This document shows positions 42,103 through 50,810 of a DNA stretch of 64,000 nucleotides, in pieces. Each line of letters begins with the position of its first letter. Within the stretch, counting starts at the first letter, position 1. The stretch is from NCBI RefSeq assembly GCF_002834385.1, contig NZ_PITQ01000002.1, positions 372,001 through 436,000 on the forward strand. The letters run 5' to 3'. Both the position numbers and the translations under genes were made by a program. Origin of the DNA: Rahnella sp. AA (lineage in GTDB: Bacteria > Pseudomonadota > Gammaproteobacteria > Enterobacterales > Enterobacteriaceae). The notes under the pieces are model-generated. The model was not told where the DNA came from and made no database searches. It worked only from the letters and a program-made list of their open reading frames with translations.

Positions 42103-42254
42103 AAAAATAGTCCCGTTGCGAAACCATCAGCCCGATGGCCGCATAAATAACGGTATACTTTGTCTGGAAATTGCCGATAATTTACCGAATTCTGCCGTGG
42201 TTCCTGTTCGATACCGGTCCTGCTGCGGCCTGTTTTTTTCGCAATGCCTGCGGG

Positions 42255-42260
42255 TATAAT
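42255..42260 (+). promoter_or_regulatory. Candidate -10 of the LacI-family regulator gene
   Basis: A perfect TATAAT, 32 bases before the regulator ATG. The -35 position is only a T-rich stretch. A start near 42267 would give a short leader of about 25 nt. Confidence 0.5.
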
Positions 42261-42291
42261 TTGTGCGCAAGATGCGCAGTCAGGATCGTGA

Positions 42292-43308
42292 ATGTCCATT
42301 AACAAAAAAAGACGCAGTACCGGGAGAGTGACGCTGGCCGATGTCGCGCAGCTTGCGGGCGTGGGAAGCATGACCGTTTCCCGCGCGCTGCGAACGCCGG
42401 AACAGGTCTCCGATAAGCTGCGGGAAAAGATTGAAGAAGCGGTCAGCCAGCTGGGATATCTGCCCAATCAGGCCGCCAGTTCGCTGGCCTCCGCGTCGTC
42501 TAATACTATTGCGATGATTGTGCCGAGTCTTTCTGAAGCGGGCTGCGCGGAAATGTTTGCCGGTTTGCAAAAGGTGCTGCAGCCTGCGGGATATCAGATC
42601 ATGCTGGCGGAATCCCAGCACAGGATGGAGCGCGAGGAAAAGCTGCTGGAAACGCTGCTTTCTTACAATCTGGCGGCAGCTATTTTGCTTTCCGTCGAGC
42701 ACTCCGCAAATGTGCGTCAGTGGCTGGACAACCTGACGATTCCGGTGCTGGAAATCGGTGCGCTGACTGATTCACCAATCGACATGAATATCGGCATCGA
42801 TTACGTCGAGGCTATGTTTCAGCTCACGCAAACCGTGGTGGCAAAGGGTTATCAGAACATCGGCATGCTGTGTGCCAATCAGGAACAGTGGATTTTCCAG
42901 CAACACCTGCAAGGCTGGCGTAAGGCGATGCTCAAGGCGCACATGTCGCCGCATCGCGTGATTAACGCCGCCGAACCGGCCTGCTTTTCTACCGGCGCGC
43001 AGCAATTGCCGGAATTCTTGCTCGCCTGGCCGGAAATCGACGCGCTGGTTTGTGTTTCTGACGATCTGGCCTGCGGTGCACTGTACGAATGTCAGCGCCG
43101 TCGCATCAAAGTACCGGATGATCTTGCCGTGGTGGGTTTTGGGAATTCAGACGTCAGTAAAGTCTGCCAGCCGCCGCTGACGACGATTGCCATACCGCAT
43201 AAAGAGATTGGTATCCGTGCTGCACAGGCATTACTGGCGAGAATACATGAAGAAGAATGGGAGGAAGTGACGATTGCCTCGTCATTATGCAAACGAGACA
43301 GTTGCTAA
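42292..43308 (+). CDS. LacI/GntR-family transcriptional regulator of the PTS operon
   Basis: 338 residues. The N-terminal LacI helix-turn-helix is at about residues 13-60 (VTLADVAQLAGVGSMTVSRALRTPEQVSDKLREKIEEAVSQLGYLPN), followed by a periplasmic-binding-protein-like effector domain from about residue 70 (NTIAMIVPSLSEAGCAEMFAGL). The closest overall resemblance is to gluconate repressors of the GntR/IdnR type. ATG at 42292 with AGGA upstream. It is divergent from the IIA gene and shares its 350-bp control region, which carries three LacI-type palindromes. It is very probably the operon's repressor; the inducer is unknown. Confidence 0.88.
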   Translation: MSINKKRRSTGRVTLADVAQLAGVGSMTVSRALRTPEQVSDKLREKIEEAVSQLGYLPNQAASSLASASSNTIAMIVPSLSEAGCAEMFAGLQKVLQPAGYQIMLAESQHRMEREEKLLETLLSYNLAAAILLSVEHSANVRQWLDNLTIPVLEIGALTDSPIDMNIGIDYVEAMFQLTQTVVAKGYQNIGMLCANQEQWIFQQHLQGWRKAMLKAHMSPHRVINAAEPACFSTGAQQLPEFLLAWPEIDALVCVSDDLACGALYECQRRRIKVPDDLAVVGFGNSDVSKVCQPPLTTIAIPHKEIGIRAAQALLARIHEEEWEEVTIASSLCKRDSC

Positions 43309-43342
43309 AAAAGGAACGGACGGCTTCACACCGCCCGCCCCT
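43308..43342 (-). terminator. Rho-independent terminator of yfcD
   Basis: On the minus strand a long GC-rich stem with some G-U pairs (AAGGGGCGGGCGG with CCGTCCGTTCCTT, loop TGTGAAG) merges into a run of six T residues, starting about 10 bases after the yfcD stop. It abuts the convergent regulator gene's stop. Confidence 0.75.
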
Positions 43343-43351
43343 TATGCGCTA

Positions 43352-43966
43352 TCAGATATCGTCTTTTTGCTGTGCGTCGTCATCGTTTTTTACGCTTTCC
43401 GCGTCTGACGCTGACGTTTCACGGATCAGCGGTTTGCCGTGTTCTTTCTCATTGTTACGCGTCATCCACAGGGATAATGCCTTCAGGGAGTCCGGCGTAA
43501 ATTCATCACACCGTGCGGTAATTTCTTCCGGCGTCATCCAGCGTACAGCATCAATTTCTTCTTCCTGCAGGGCGAACGGGCCGTGTGAAACGCAACTGAA
43601 TAACGCCCCCCACACGCGACATTTATTCTCTTCTTCGAAGTAGAACTGACCATGCTCCGCGAAAGGGACACCCGCAATCCCCAGCTCTTCTTCAGCTTCA
43701 CGCCGGGCAGAATCAAGAATATTTTCACCGCTTTGCACCACTCCTCCCGCGGTCGCATCCAGCCAGCCCGGGTAGAAGTCTTTGGTTTCCGTCCGGCGCT
43801 GGATCAAGATATTCCCCATCCCGTCATGAACGACAATATAGCTGGCACGGTGACGCAGGACCTGAGCGCGCATTTGTTTTCGGCTGGCCTGGGCAATGAC
43901 TTCGTTTTCTTCGTTGACGATATCAACCCACTCATCCGTACTGATGTTTTGCTCTTGTTCTGACAT
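43352..43966 (-). CDS. yfcD: Nudix hydrolase YfcD
   Basis: A 204-residue Nudix protein aligning with E. coli YfcD (180). The Nudix box GX5EX7REUXEEXGU is at residues 75-97 (Gly75, Glu81, Arg89-Glu90, Glu93-Glu94, Gly96). The conserved N-terminus [18 protein letters not shown] resembles isopentenyl-diphosphate-isomerase-like Nudix proteins, but the substrate is not known. The C-terminal 30 residues are a polar, acidic tail ([18 protein letters not shown]) longer than in E. coli. ATG at 43966 with AGAAGG upstream. Confidence 0.9.
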   Translation of the reverse strand: MSEQEQNISTDEWVDIVNEENEVIAQASRKQMRAQVLRHRASYIVVHDGMGNILIQRRTETKDFYPGWLDATAGGVVQSGENILDSARREAEEELGIAGVPFAEHGQFYFEEENKCRVWGALFSCVSHGPFALQEEEIDAVRWMTPEEITARCDEFTPDSLKALSLWMTRNNEKEHGKPLIRETSASDAESVKNDDDAQQKDDI

Positions 43967-44281
43967 CCGCTGGAACCTTCTCTTTTAAGCGCTGGTCTGT
44001 GCGCGATAAGTCTGTGCGCAGTGATTTGCAACACGTCGATAATGTCCGGAGATTCTATCTGGGTCTGCTGGGTTGCTTCAATAGCTATGGATGCGTTGAT
44101 GCAACGTAAAAGCCATGTTACCCCACAAAGTTCGCCATCAGACAACTCTGACATAGACTGCGAAATATCTGCATTATGATACCCTATCCATTCAGATAAA
44201 AAGTTTGTGAATATCAATACCACATTGACGCATCCCGCCCCGCAAGCCGCGGAGAGTGATTAAAACAACGCAGGAGGCAAT
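43967..44281. promoter_or_regulatory. yfcD–yfcG divergent intergenic region
   Basis: 315 bp without a gene; E. coli has yfcE and yfcF in this position and neither is present. It should hold both promoters. Apart from the AGGAGG ribosome site of yfcG (44272-44277) nothing distinctive was seen. Confidence 0.5.
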
Positions 44282-44911
44282 ATGATCGATCTTTATTACG
44301 CACCAACGCCTAACGGCCATAAAATTTCTCTTTTTCTTGAAGAGAGTGGCTTGCCGTACAGAATTCACCGCATCAATACCAGTGCGGGTGACCAGTTCAC
44401 ACCTGAATTTCTCGCCATTTCCCCCAACAATAAAATCCCGGCAATCGTCGACAATCATCCCGTCGACGGTGGTGCCCCCATCAGCGTTTTTGAATCCGGT
44501 GCTATTTTGCAGTACCTGGCAGAAAAAACCGGGAAATTCCTCAGTAAAGAACTGCGTGAACGGACCGTCACGCTGGAATGGCTGACCTGGCAGGTTGCGG
44601 GATTTGGCCCTATGCTGGGCCAGAATCACCACTTCACTCATTTCGCTCCCCAGCCAGTCCCTTACGCCATTGAACGCTTTCAGCAGGAAACCCGGCGTCT
44701 GTATGGTGTTCTGAACCGCAGGTTGGAAAAAAATGCCTATATCGCCGGTGAACATTACAGCATCGCTGATATTGCCACCTATCCGTGGGTTGTCGCGCAC
44801 GAACGCCAGCGCATTGATTTGGAGGAATATCCAGCCATCCGCAACTGGTTCGAACGGGTAAAGGGCCGCCCTGCGACACAAAAAGCCTACGCACTGGCCA
44901 CTGTGCAGTAA
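44282..44911 (+). CDS. yfcG: Glutathione-dependent disulfide-bond oxidoreductase YfcG
   Basis: 209-residue glutathione-transferase-fold protein of the Nu class, like E. coli YfcG (215). The thioredoxin-like N-domain carries YYAPTPNGHKISLFLEESGL, where the Thr-Pro-Asn stretch contacts glutathione, and NNKIPAIVDNHP with the cis-proline; FESGAILQYLAEKTG follows. The all-helical C-domain spans about 88-205, with QVAGFGPMLGQNHHF. The E. coli protein has disulfide reductase activity with two bound glutathiones. ATG at 44282, strong AGGAGG site. Confidence 0.92.
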   Translation: MIDLYYAPTPNGHKISLFLEESGLPYRIHRINTSAGDQFTPEFLAISPNNKIPAIVDNHPVDGGAPISVFESGAILQYLAEKTGKFLSKELRERTVTLEWLTWQVAGFGPMLGQNHHFTHFAPQPVPYAIERFQQETRRLYGVLNRRLEKNAYIAGEHYSIADIATYPWVVAHERQRIDLEEYPAIRNWFERVKGRPATQKAYALATVQ

Positions 44912-44919
44912 GCGCTTCC

Positions 44920-44941
44920 GCCTCCGGTGCCTGCCGGAGGC
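44920..44941 (+). terminator. Hairpin after yfcG
   Basis: GCCTCCGG (44920-44927) and CCGGAGGC (44934-44941) form an 8-bp stem with a six-base loop, eight bases after the stop. It is followed by ATTCTGATTTCC, only weakly T-rich. Confidence 0.6.
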
Positions 44942-45061
44942 ATTCTGATTTCCGCTGAATAAATAATTCCTAATTGTGTTCTATATCGCGAGTTAATGAT
45001 GATGACTCATCTATGATTAGAAGGAGTTCATCCGCGTATTCAGACAGTTAAGGATCACGAT

Positions 45062-45958
45062 ATGAAGATCTTGATTACCGGTGCCACCGGGCTCATTGGC
45101 CGTAAACTTACTGAACGGCTTCTTGAGCAATCTCACCAGATTACCGCTTTGAGCCGCGCGCCTGAACGGGCGGCAAAACTATTAGGGCCACAGGTTCAGA
45201 TCTGGGAAACCCTCGACGGCAAAACATCACTGGAGGGCTTTGACGCGGTAATTAATCTGGCGGGCGAGCCGATCGCCGACAAGCGCTGGACGAAAGAACA
45301 TAAAACCTTGTTGTGCGAAAGTCGCTGGCAATTGACGGAAAAGCTGGCGACGCTGATCAACGCCAGCCAGACGCCGCCGTCGGTCTTTATTTCCGGCTCT
45401 GCTGTCGGTTACTACGGCGATCAGGGTCAGGCACTGGTGCCGGAGGATGAACCCCCTAATAAGCAGTTTACCTGGCAATTGTGCGCACGTTGGGAAGCAC
45501 TGGCACTGGCCGCCGAAAGCCCGCGCACCCGCGTTTGTCTGTTGCGTACCGGCATCGTTCTGGCTGAAAAAGGCGGCGCGCTGGCCAAAATGGTGCTGCC
45601 TTTCCGCGCCGGTCTGGGCGGCCCGCTGGGCGATGGTCAGCAATATATGCCGTGGATCCACATCGATGACATGATTGATGGCATCATTTTCCTGCTGACG
45701 CACGAAACGCTCTCCGGCCCGTTCAATATGGTTTCGCCTTATCCTGCCCGCAATGAACAGTTCAGCGCCCTGCTCGGTGAAGTCCTGCACCGTCCGGCGT
45801 TTATGCGCGCACCGGCGCCGGTGGTGCGCCTGCTGATGGGGGAATCGGCGGTGTTAGTTCTCGGCGGGCAACGTGCCGTGCCGAAACAGCTAGAAGCCGC
45901 GGGATTTGCCTACCGGCATAAGGAACTGAAGGAAGCACTTGAGGATTTGCTTACGTGA
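45062..45958 (+). CDS. yfcH: Epimerase family protein YfcH (TIGR01777, SDR fold)
   Basis: 298 residues against 297 in E. coli YfcH. NAD(P)-binding Rossmann motif at the N-terminus, [19 protein letters not shown]; the atypical-SDR active-site region has [12 protein letters not shown]. The C-terminal DUF1731 part contains [27 protein letters not shown]. The family is related to sugar epimerases and SulA-like proteins (YfcH has no proven reaction). ATG at 45062, with AAGGA seven bases upstream. Its 3' side runs into a repeat-rich non-coding patch. folX, which adjoins yfcH in E. coli, is absent. Confidence 0.9.
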   Translation: MKILITGATGLIGRKLTERLLEQSHQITALSRAPERAAKLLGPQVQIWETLDGKTSLEGFDAVINLAGEPIADKRWTKEHKTLLCESRWQLTEKLATLINASQTPPSVFISGSAVGYYGDQGQALVPEDEPPNKQFTWQLCARWEALALAAESPRTRVCLLRTGIVLAEKGGALAKMVLPFRAGLGGPLGDGQQYMPWIHIDDMIDGIIFLLTHETLSGPFNMVSPYPARNEQFSALLGEVLHRPAFMRAPAPVVRLLMGESAVLVLGGQRAVPKQLEAAGFAYRHKELKEALEDLLT

Positions 45959-45997
45959 AGGGCTTGCTGCCCTTCGACCCGCTCGGAGGATTTTTCA

Positions 45998-46078
45998 CTT
46001 GCAGTGAGGGCTGGATCGAGGGAGTTCCGGCTTATTACTTGCAGTGAAGGCTAGACCGAGAAAGTTTCGGTTTCTCAA
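45998..46078. repeat. Two imperfect tandem repeats of about 37 bp
   Basis: ACTTGCAGTGA, GGCT, GA and CGAG followed by AGTT and CGG recur in the same order from about 45998 and 46037. The copies share all of ACTTGCAGTGA and differ mostly by transitions. A third, more diverged version may continue from about 46074 (TCTCAATTGCGG). Not coding. Confidence 0.7.
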
Positions 46079-46199
46079 TTGCGGGGATCGCCCGGACATT
46101 CTCGCCGAAACCGCCCAAAAGAGGCCAGGACGGGCCTCTCTTGGGCGGTTTCTGCACGAACGGCTAAGCGATCACATATATTGAAAAACCGAAACTTTC
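46060..46199. repeat. Palindromic element with nested inverted repeats (MITE-like)
   Basis: GAAAGTTTCGGTTT (46060-46073) is repeated as its exact reverse complement at 46186-46199, and similarity extends a few bases inward (TCAAT / ATTGA). Inside lies a near-perfect hairpin: GAAACCGCCCAA (46107-46118) with TTGGGCGGTTTC (46141-46152), continued by AGAGGCC (46120-46126) with GGCCTCT (46133-46139), broken by one A-C mismatch, loop AGGACG. A 140-bp two-level palindrome without an open frame suggests a small non-autonomous repeat or a structured RNA. Confidence 0.75.
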
Positions 46200-46233
46200 A
46201 CAATTCTATATTTAACCGGCCCAGCCGCTAGCC

Positions 46234-47829
46234 CTACTCCTTTATATCCGTCTGATAAAAGACATGTTTCCCAAACGGGTCAATCTCATACCCACTCACT
46301 TCTTTCCGCACAGGTTCGAAAATCGTCGAGTGCGCGATCATCACCGCAGGTGCCTGATCATGCATCATCTGCTGAGCCTGCTCATAGAGCGCGACACGCT
46401 TCGCATGGTCGGTGGTTTCCTTGGCTTCGGTAATCAGCTGGTCGAATGGCGGGTAACACCATTTTGCGGAGTTTGAACCGCCTTTTGCCGCATTACAGGT
46501 GAACAGCGGGCCGAAGAAGTTATCCGGGTCACCGTTGGCCGTTGTCCAGCCCATCAGCGCGGCCATATGTTCGCCGTTGCGGATGCGGGTCTGATATTCG
46601 CCCCACTCATAGCTGATGATGTGCGCTTTGACGCCAATTTTCGCCCAGTCGGCCTGAATCATCTCTGCCATACGCCGCGCATTCGGGTTGTACGGACGCT
46701 GAACCGGCATTGCCCACAGATCGATATCAAAACCGTTTGGCATCCCGGCTTCCGCCAGCAGTGCTTTGGCTTTTTCCGGCGAGTAATCGTAGTCAGCAAG
46801 CTTGTCGTCATAACTCCAGACGCCCGTTGGCAGCAGCGTTTTGGCGACGGTTCCGGTGCCGTGGAAAACAGCGTCGATGATTTGCGGCTTATTGATCGCC
46901 ATGCTCAGCGCCTGACGAACTTTCACATTATCCAGCGGCGGTTTCTGCGTATTGAAAGACAGGAAACCGGTATTCAGACCTGCTTTGCTCATCAGGTTGA
47001 TGTCTTTATTGGCGCGCATACGATCAAGATCAGCCGGATTCGGGAACGGCATCACCTGACATTCATTTTTTTCGAGTTTTGCCAGACGCATCGAGGCGTC
47101 CGGCGTGATGCTGTACACCAGGCGGTCGATTTTAGATTTGCCCTGCCAGTAATCCGGGAATGCTTTGTATAACAGACGCGTGTCTTTCTGATATTGCACC
47201 AGCTCAAACGGGCCAGTCCCGATCGGGTTTTGATCCACCTTCTCCGGCGTACCGGCTTTCAGCATCTGATCGGCATATTCAGCCGAAAGGATAGACGCAA
47301 AATACCAGGCCAGATCGGCAACAAATGGCGCTTCCGGACGGGTCAGATTGAAGCGCACAGTATAGTCGTCCACCCTGTCGATACTGCCAATCAAATCGCC
47401 CATTTTAAGGCTGTCGAAGTTCAGATACGTGCCGCCAGAAATTTTATGGTAAGGATTATTTTCGTCTTTCTGGCGCATAAACGAAAAGATGACATCGTCA
47501 GCATTAAAGTCACGGGTCGGCGTGAACAGTTTGCTGCTCTGGAATTTCACGCCTTTGCGCAGGTGGAACGTGTATGTTTTGCCGTCCGGGCTGACATCCC
47601 AGCTTTCAGCCAGGCTTGGGATCAGCTCCGTGGTGCCAATTTTGAAATCAACCAAGCGGTTATAGATGGGTGCCGCGCTGGCGTCAACTGACGTGCCTGA
47701 AGTATAGAGTTGCGGGTTAAATTGCTCCGGCGACCCTTCAGAACAGTAAACCAGCGTTTTGGCGGAAACGCCGCCGGTGATGGCTAATGCCAGTAACCCT
47801 GTACTTATTTTTAAGATGTTGTGTTTCAT
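46234..47829 (-). CDS. DppA-like periplasmic peptide-binding protein (orphan)
   Basis: 531-residue solute-binding protein of the peptide/nickel ABC family (SBP family 5). Residues 1-23 (MKHNILKISTGLLALAITGGVSA) are a signal peptide; the mature start KTLVYCSEGSPEQFNPQLYTSGTSVDAS is nearly the same as E. coli DppA, and AMPVQRPYNPNARRMAEMIQADWAKIGV is also shared. It probably binds dipeptides. The ATG at 47829 follows TAGGG; the frame to 47907 adds 26 unrelated residues. No permease or ATPase genes adjoin it, so it would have to work with a transporter encoded elsewhere (perhaps dppBCDF). It is divergent from pepT. Confidence 0.85.
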   Translation of the reverse strand: MKHNILKISTGLLALAITGGVSAKTLVYCSEGSPEQFNPQLYTSGTSVDASAAPIYNRLVDFKIGTTELIPSLAESWDVSPDGKTYTFHLRKGVKFQSSKLFTPTRDFNADDVIFSFMRQKDENNPYHKISGGTYLNFDSLKMGDLIGSIDRVDDYTVRFNLTRPEAPFVADLAWYFASILSAEYADQMLKAGTPEKVDQNPIGTGPFELVQYQKDTRLLYKAFPDYWQGKSKIDRLVYSITPDASMRLAKLEKNECQVMPFPNPADLDRMRANKDINLMSKAGLNTGFLSFNTQKPPLDNVKVRQALSMAINKPQIIDAVFHGTGTVAKTLLPTGVWSYDDKLADYDYSPEKAKALLAEAGMPNGFDIDLWAMPVQRPYNPNARRMAEMIQADWAKIGVKAHIISYEWGEYQTRIRNGEHMAALMGWTTANGDPDNFFGPLFTCNAAKGGSNSAKWCYPPFDQLITEAKETTDHAKRVALYEQAQQMMHDQAPAVMIAHSTIFEPVRKEVSGYEIDPFGKHVFYQTDIKE

Positions 47830-47929
47830 TATTTTCCCTATTTTCCCTGTCCGGAGAGTGTTTAGATCTTCTTCATCGTGGAACCTAAAGCAAAAACAGA
47901 TTAACATCTACATAACACGTAGTAATACT

Positions 47930-47956
47930 TTGTTATATATGAAAATCTTATAACAA
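47930..47956. promoter_or_regulatory. Inverted repeat in the dppA-like–pepT control region
   Basis: TTGTTATA (47930-47937) and TATAACAA (47949-47956) are exact reverse complements, 11 bases apart, 33 bases before the pepT start in the 159-bp divergent gap. The dyad spacing suits a dimeric regulator. The regulator is not known. Confidence 0.5.
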
Positions 47957-47988
47957 GGAACCCTATTGGCGATCATTCAGAGGTCAAG

Positions 47989-49221
47989 ATGTCGACAACA
48001 ATCGCAAAACAGCTTACCGAACGTTTCTACCGCTATCTCTCCGTAACATCACAAAGTGATGCCAGCGCCACCACGTTGCCAAGTACACCGGGGCAGCATG
48101 ATATGGCGCGTTTACTGGCCGATGAACTGCACCAGCTCGGCCTGGAGAACATTCAGATTGACGAACACGCGACCGTCACCGCCGTCAAGCCGGGCACGAA
48201 AAAAGGCGGTCCGCGTATCGGCTTCATTACACATATTGATACCGTGGATGTCGGCCTGCGTCCGGATATCCACCCGCAAACGCTGCGTTTCACCGGCGAT
48301 GATGTGTGCCTCAATAAAGAACAGGATATCTGGCTGCGCCCGGCACAAAGACCGGAAATTCTGCCTTATATAGGCGAAGAGATTATTTTCAGCGATGGCA
48401 CCAGCGTCCTTGGGGCGGATAACAAAGCGGCCGTGACCGTGGTGATGACGCTGCTGGAAAACCTCAGCGCGGAGCAGGAATACGGCGACATCGTGGTAGC
48501 ATTTGTCCCTGACGAAGAGATTGGCCTGCGCGGTGCAAAAGCGCTGGATCTCGCCCGTTTTGACGTGGATTTTGCTTACACCATCGACTGCTGCGAGCTT
48601 GGCGAAGTGGTGTACGAAAACTTCAATGCCGCCGCCGCTGAAATTACCTTTACCGGCGTCACCGCGCACCCGATGTCCGCCAAAGGCGTGTTGGTGAATC
48701 CGCTGCTGATGGCACAGGATTTCATCAGCCATTTTGACCGCGCTGAGACGCCGGAAAACACCGAAGGCCGTGAAGGTTATGTGTGGTTTAACGGCATGAG
48801 CGCATCGCAGCAAGGGGCTAAGCTGAACGCATCCATCCGCGATTTTGACAGCGCCAGTTTTGCTGCGCGTAAGCAGAAGATTCAGGATGTCGCGAAAGAA
48901 ATTGCCGCGCAGTATCCGACAGCAAAAGTGTCAGTTGAAATCAGCGATACCTACAGCAATATCAGCAGCGCCATCGGCGAAGACCGTCGTGCAATTGATT
49001 TGATTTTTGCGGGTTTGAAAGAGATTGGCGTTGAGCCAAAAGTGATCCCGATGCGCGGCGGCACCGACGGTGCAGCGCTGTCAGCGAAAGGTTTGCTGAC
49101 GCCAAACTACTTCACGGGCGCGCATAATTTCCACTCGAAATATGAGTTCCTGCCGGTGAACTCGTTTGTGAAATCCTATGAACTGACCGTACAGCTTTGC
49201 CTGCTGGCTGCGAAAGGCTGA
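47989..49221 (+). CDS. pepT: Peptidase T (tripeptide aminopeptidase)
   Basis: Cytoplasmic zinc aminopeptidase of the M20 family that removes the N-terminal residue of tripeptides. 410 residues against 408 in E. coli. Metal-site residues are His82 and Asp84 in GFITHIDTVDVG, Asp in GADNKAAVTV, the Glu pair in VPDEEIGLRG, a later Asp in YTIDCCELGEV and His in the C-terminal AHNFHSKYEFLPV. ATG at 47989 with AGAGG upstream. Next to a dipeptide-binding protein gene it suggests a peptide-use pair. Confidence 0.95.
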   Translation: MSTTIAKQLTERFYRYLSVTSQSDASATTLPSTPGQHDMARLLADELHQLGLENIQIDEHATVTAVKPGTKKGGPRIGFITHIDTVDVGLRPDIHPQTLRFTGDDVCLNKEQDIWLRPAQRPEILPYIGEEIIFSDGTSVLGADNKAAVTVVMTLLENLSAEQEYGDIVVAFVPDEEIGLRGAKALDLARFDVDFAYTIDCCELGEVVYENFNAAAAEITFTGVTAHPMSAKGVLVNPLLMAQDFISHFDRAETPENTEGREGYVWFNGMSASQQGAKLNASIRDFDSASFAARKQKIQDVAKEIAAQYPTAKVSVEISDTYSNISSAIGEDRRAIDLIFAGLKEIGVEPKVIPMRGGTDGAALSAKGLLTPNYFTGAHNFHSKYEFLPVNSFVKSYELTVQLCLLAAKG

Positions 49222-49254
49222 TTTTCCTCAGGTAAAAACCACACACCATCCCAG

Positions 49255-49278
49255 CCTTCCCCTCGTGAGAGGGGAAGG
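49255..49278. repeat. Hairpin between convergent pepT and hisP
   Basis: A perfect 10-bp stem CCTTCCCCTC / GAGGGGAAGG with a GTGA tetraloop. Neither side has a T run, so it may be a repeat-type stem that protects both mRNA ends and not a classical terminator. Confidence 0.6.
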
Positions 49279-49290
49279 AGCGTACGGATA

Positions 49291-50064
49291 TTACTTCAAC
49301 GCGCCGGACAGGAACTGCTGTAAACGGGCGCTTTTCGGGTTACCAAAGACTTCACCAGGATCGCCCTGCTCTTCGATAACACCCTGATGCAGGAAAATCA
49401 CATGGCTGGAAACGTGACGGGCAAATTCCATTTCGTGTGTGACTACCACCATAGTTTTCCCCTCTTCCGCCAGTTTTTGCATGATACGCAACACCTCGCC
49501 CACCAGTTCAGGGTCAAGCGCTGACGTCGGTTCATCGAACAGCAGCACTTCCGGCTCCATCGCCAGCGCACGTGCGATAGACACACGCTGTTGCTGACCG
49601 CCGGACAGGTTCACCGGATATTTCCCCTGCGCACGGGCGTCGATACCCACTTTATCGAGATATTTCACCGCACGTTCGCGCGCTTCGGCTTTGCTTAATC
49701 CCAGCACCTGAACCGGCGCTTCCATAACGTTTTCCAGCACCGTCATGTGGCTCCACAGGTTGAAATGCTGGAAAACCATCGTCAGTTTGGTGCGCAGCAG
49801 TTGCAGCTGTTTTTTGTCGAAGACTTTCAGTTGCCCGTCGGTGTCACGCACCATACGGATATCCTGATTATTGACGCTGATCGAGCCTTCGCTCGGTTTT
49901 TCCAGGAAGTTAATGCAGCGCAAAAAGGTACTTTTCCCGGAACCAGATGAACCGATAATGCTGATGACATCGCCCGCATTCGCAGACAAAGACACGCCTT
50001 TGAGCACTTCATGGTCACCGTAGCGTTTGTGTAAGTCGAGAACCGCTAATTTGTTTTCTGGCAT
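49291..50064 (-). CDS. hisP: Histidine/basic amino acid ABC transporter ATPase HisP
   Basis: 257-residue ABC ATPase energising HisQM. Walker [10 protein letters not shown] is at residues 38-46, the Q-loop in [15 protein letters not shown], signature [15 protein letters not shown], Walker [13 protein letters not shown], and the switch His in VVTHEMEFA. It is the last gene of hisJQMP, 29 bases after hisM. The stop is followed by a hairpin shared with pepT. Confidence 0.95.
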   Translation of the reverse strand: MPENKLAVLDLHKRYGDHEVLKGVSLSANAGDVISIIGSSGSGKSTFLRCINFLEKPSEGSISVNNQDIRMVRDTDGQLKVFDKKQLQLLRTKLTMVFQHFNLWSHMTVLENVMEAPVQVLGLSKAEARERAVKYLDKVGIDARAQGKYPVNLSGGQQQRVSIARALAMEPEVLLFDEPTSALDPELVGEVLRIMQKLAEEGKTMVVVTHEMEFARHVSSHVIFLHQGVIEEQGDPGEVFGNPKSARLQQFLSGALK

Positions 50065-50093
50065 AATATTTATATCCGCAATGGTTATTTTTA

Positions 50094-50810
50094 TCAGTGG
50101 CTGGACTGAGGCTTAACATGCGCCAGCCAGCGTTTTTCCGCCTTGCGGAACAGGCCAATCAGGACAAAAGAAACACAAAGATAAATCACCGCTGCAATCC
50201 CGAATGCGTAGAAAGGCTGATAGGTCGCGGAATTAATATCGCGGGCGATTTTCAGCACATCCGGCACCGTGGCGGTAAAGGCCAGTGCGGTGGAATGCAG
50301 CATCAGAATCACTTCGTTACTGTACGCAGGCAGCGCGGTACGCAGGGCCGACGGCAAAATAATGCAGGTGTACAGTTTAAAGCGCGAAAAACCGTAGGCA
50401 TTGGCCGCTTCAATTTCACCGTGCGGAACCGAACGGATCGCACCGGCAAAGATCTCCGTGGTATATGCACAGGTATTCAGCGTCAGCGCGAGGATCGTAC
50501 AGTTCAGGCCGCTGCGGAAAAACGCATTGAGAAAATCCGTACCGCGCACGATTTCCAGGCTGTACATCCCGGAGTAAAACACCAGTAACTGAACGTACAG
50601 CGGCGTTCCGCGAAAAATATAGGTGTAGAGCCAGATCGGATAACGAATAAATTTGTTGGAGGACACCCGGCCAACTGCCATCGGAACTGCCAGCAACCCA
50701 CCCATCACCACGGAGCTGACCAACAGCCACAGCGTGATCGCCAGACCGGTAAAACGGTAGCCGTCGCTGTACAGCAAGGACATGCCGTATTGTTGTAAAA
50801 TTTCGATCAT
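50094..50810 (-). CDS. hisM: Histidine ABC transporter permease HisM
   Basis: 238-residue inner-membrane permease with five transmembrane helices. The EAA loop that docks on HisP reads [40 protein letters not shown]. It pairs with HisQ. ATG at 50810 overlaps the hisQ stop by four bases (ATGA), typical of coupled subunits. Confidence 0.95.
   Translation of the reverse strand: MIEILQQYGMSLLYSDGYRFTGLAITLWLLVSSVVMGGLLAVPMAVGRVSSNKFIRYPIWLYTYIFRGTPLYVQLLVFYSGMYSLEIVRGTDFLNAFFRSGLNCTILALTLNTCAYTTEIFAGAIRSVPHGEIEAANAYGFSRFKLYTCIILPSALRTALPAYSNEVILMLHSTALAFTATVPDVLKIARDINSATYQPFYAFGIAAVIYLCVSFVLIGLFRKAEKRWLAHVKPQSSH

Noticed and set aside
45959-46233. Insertion-sequence remnant or CRISPR array after yfcH
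   Set aside because: Only two or three imperfect copies without uniform spacers, no cas genes, and no transposase fragment in any frame.
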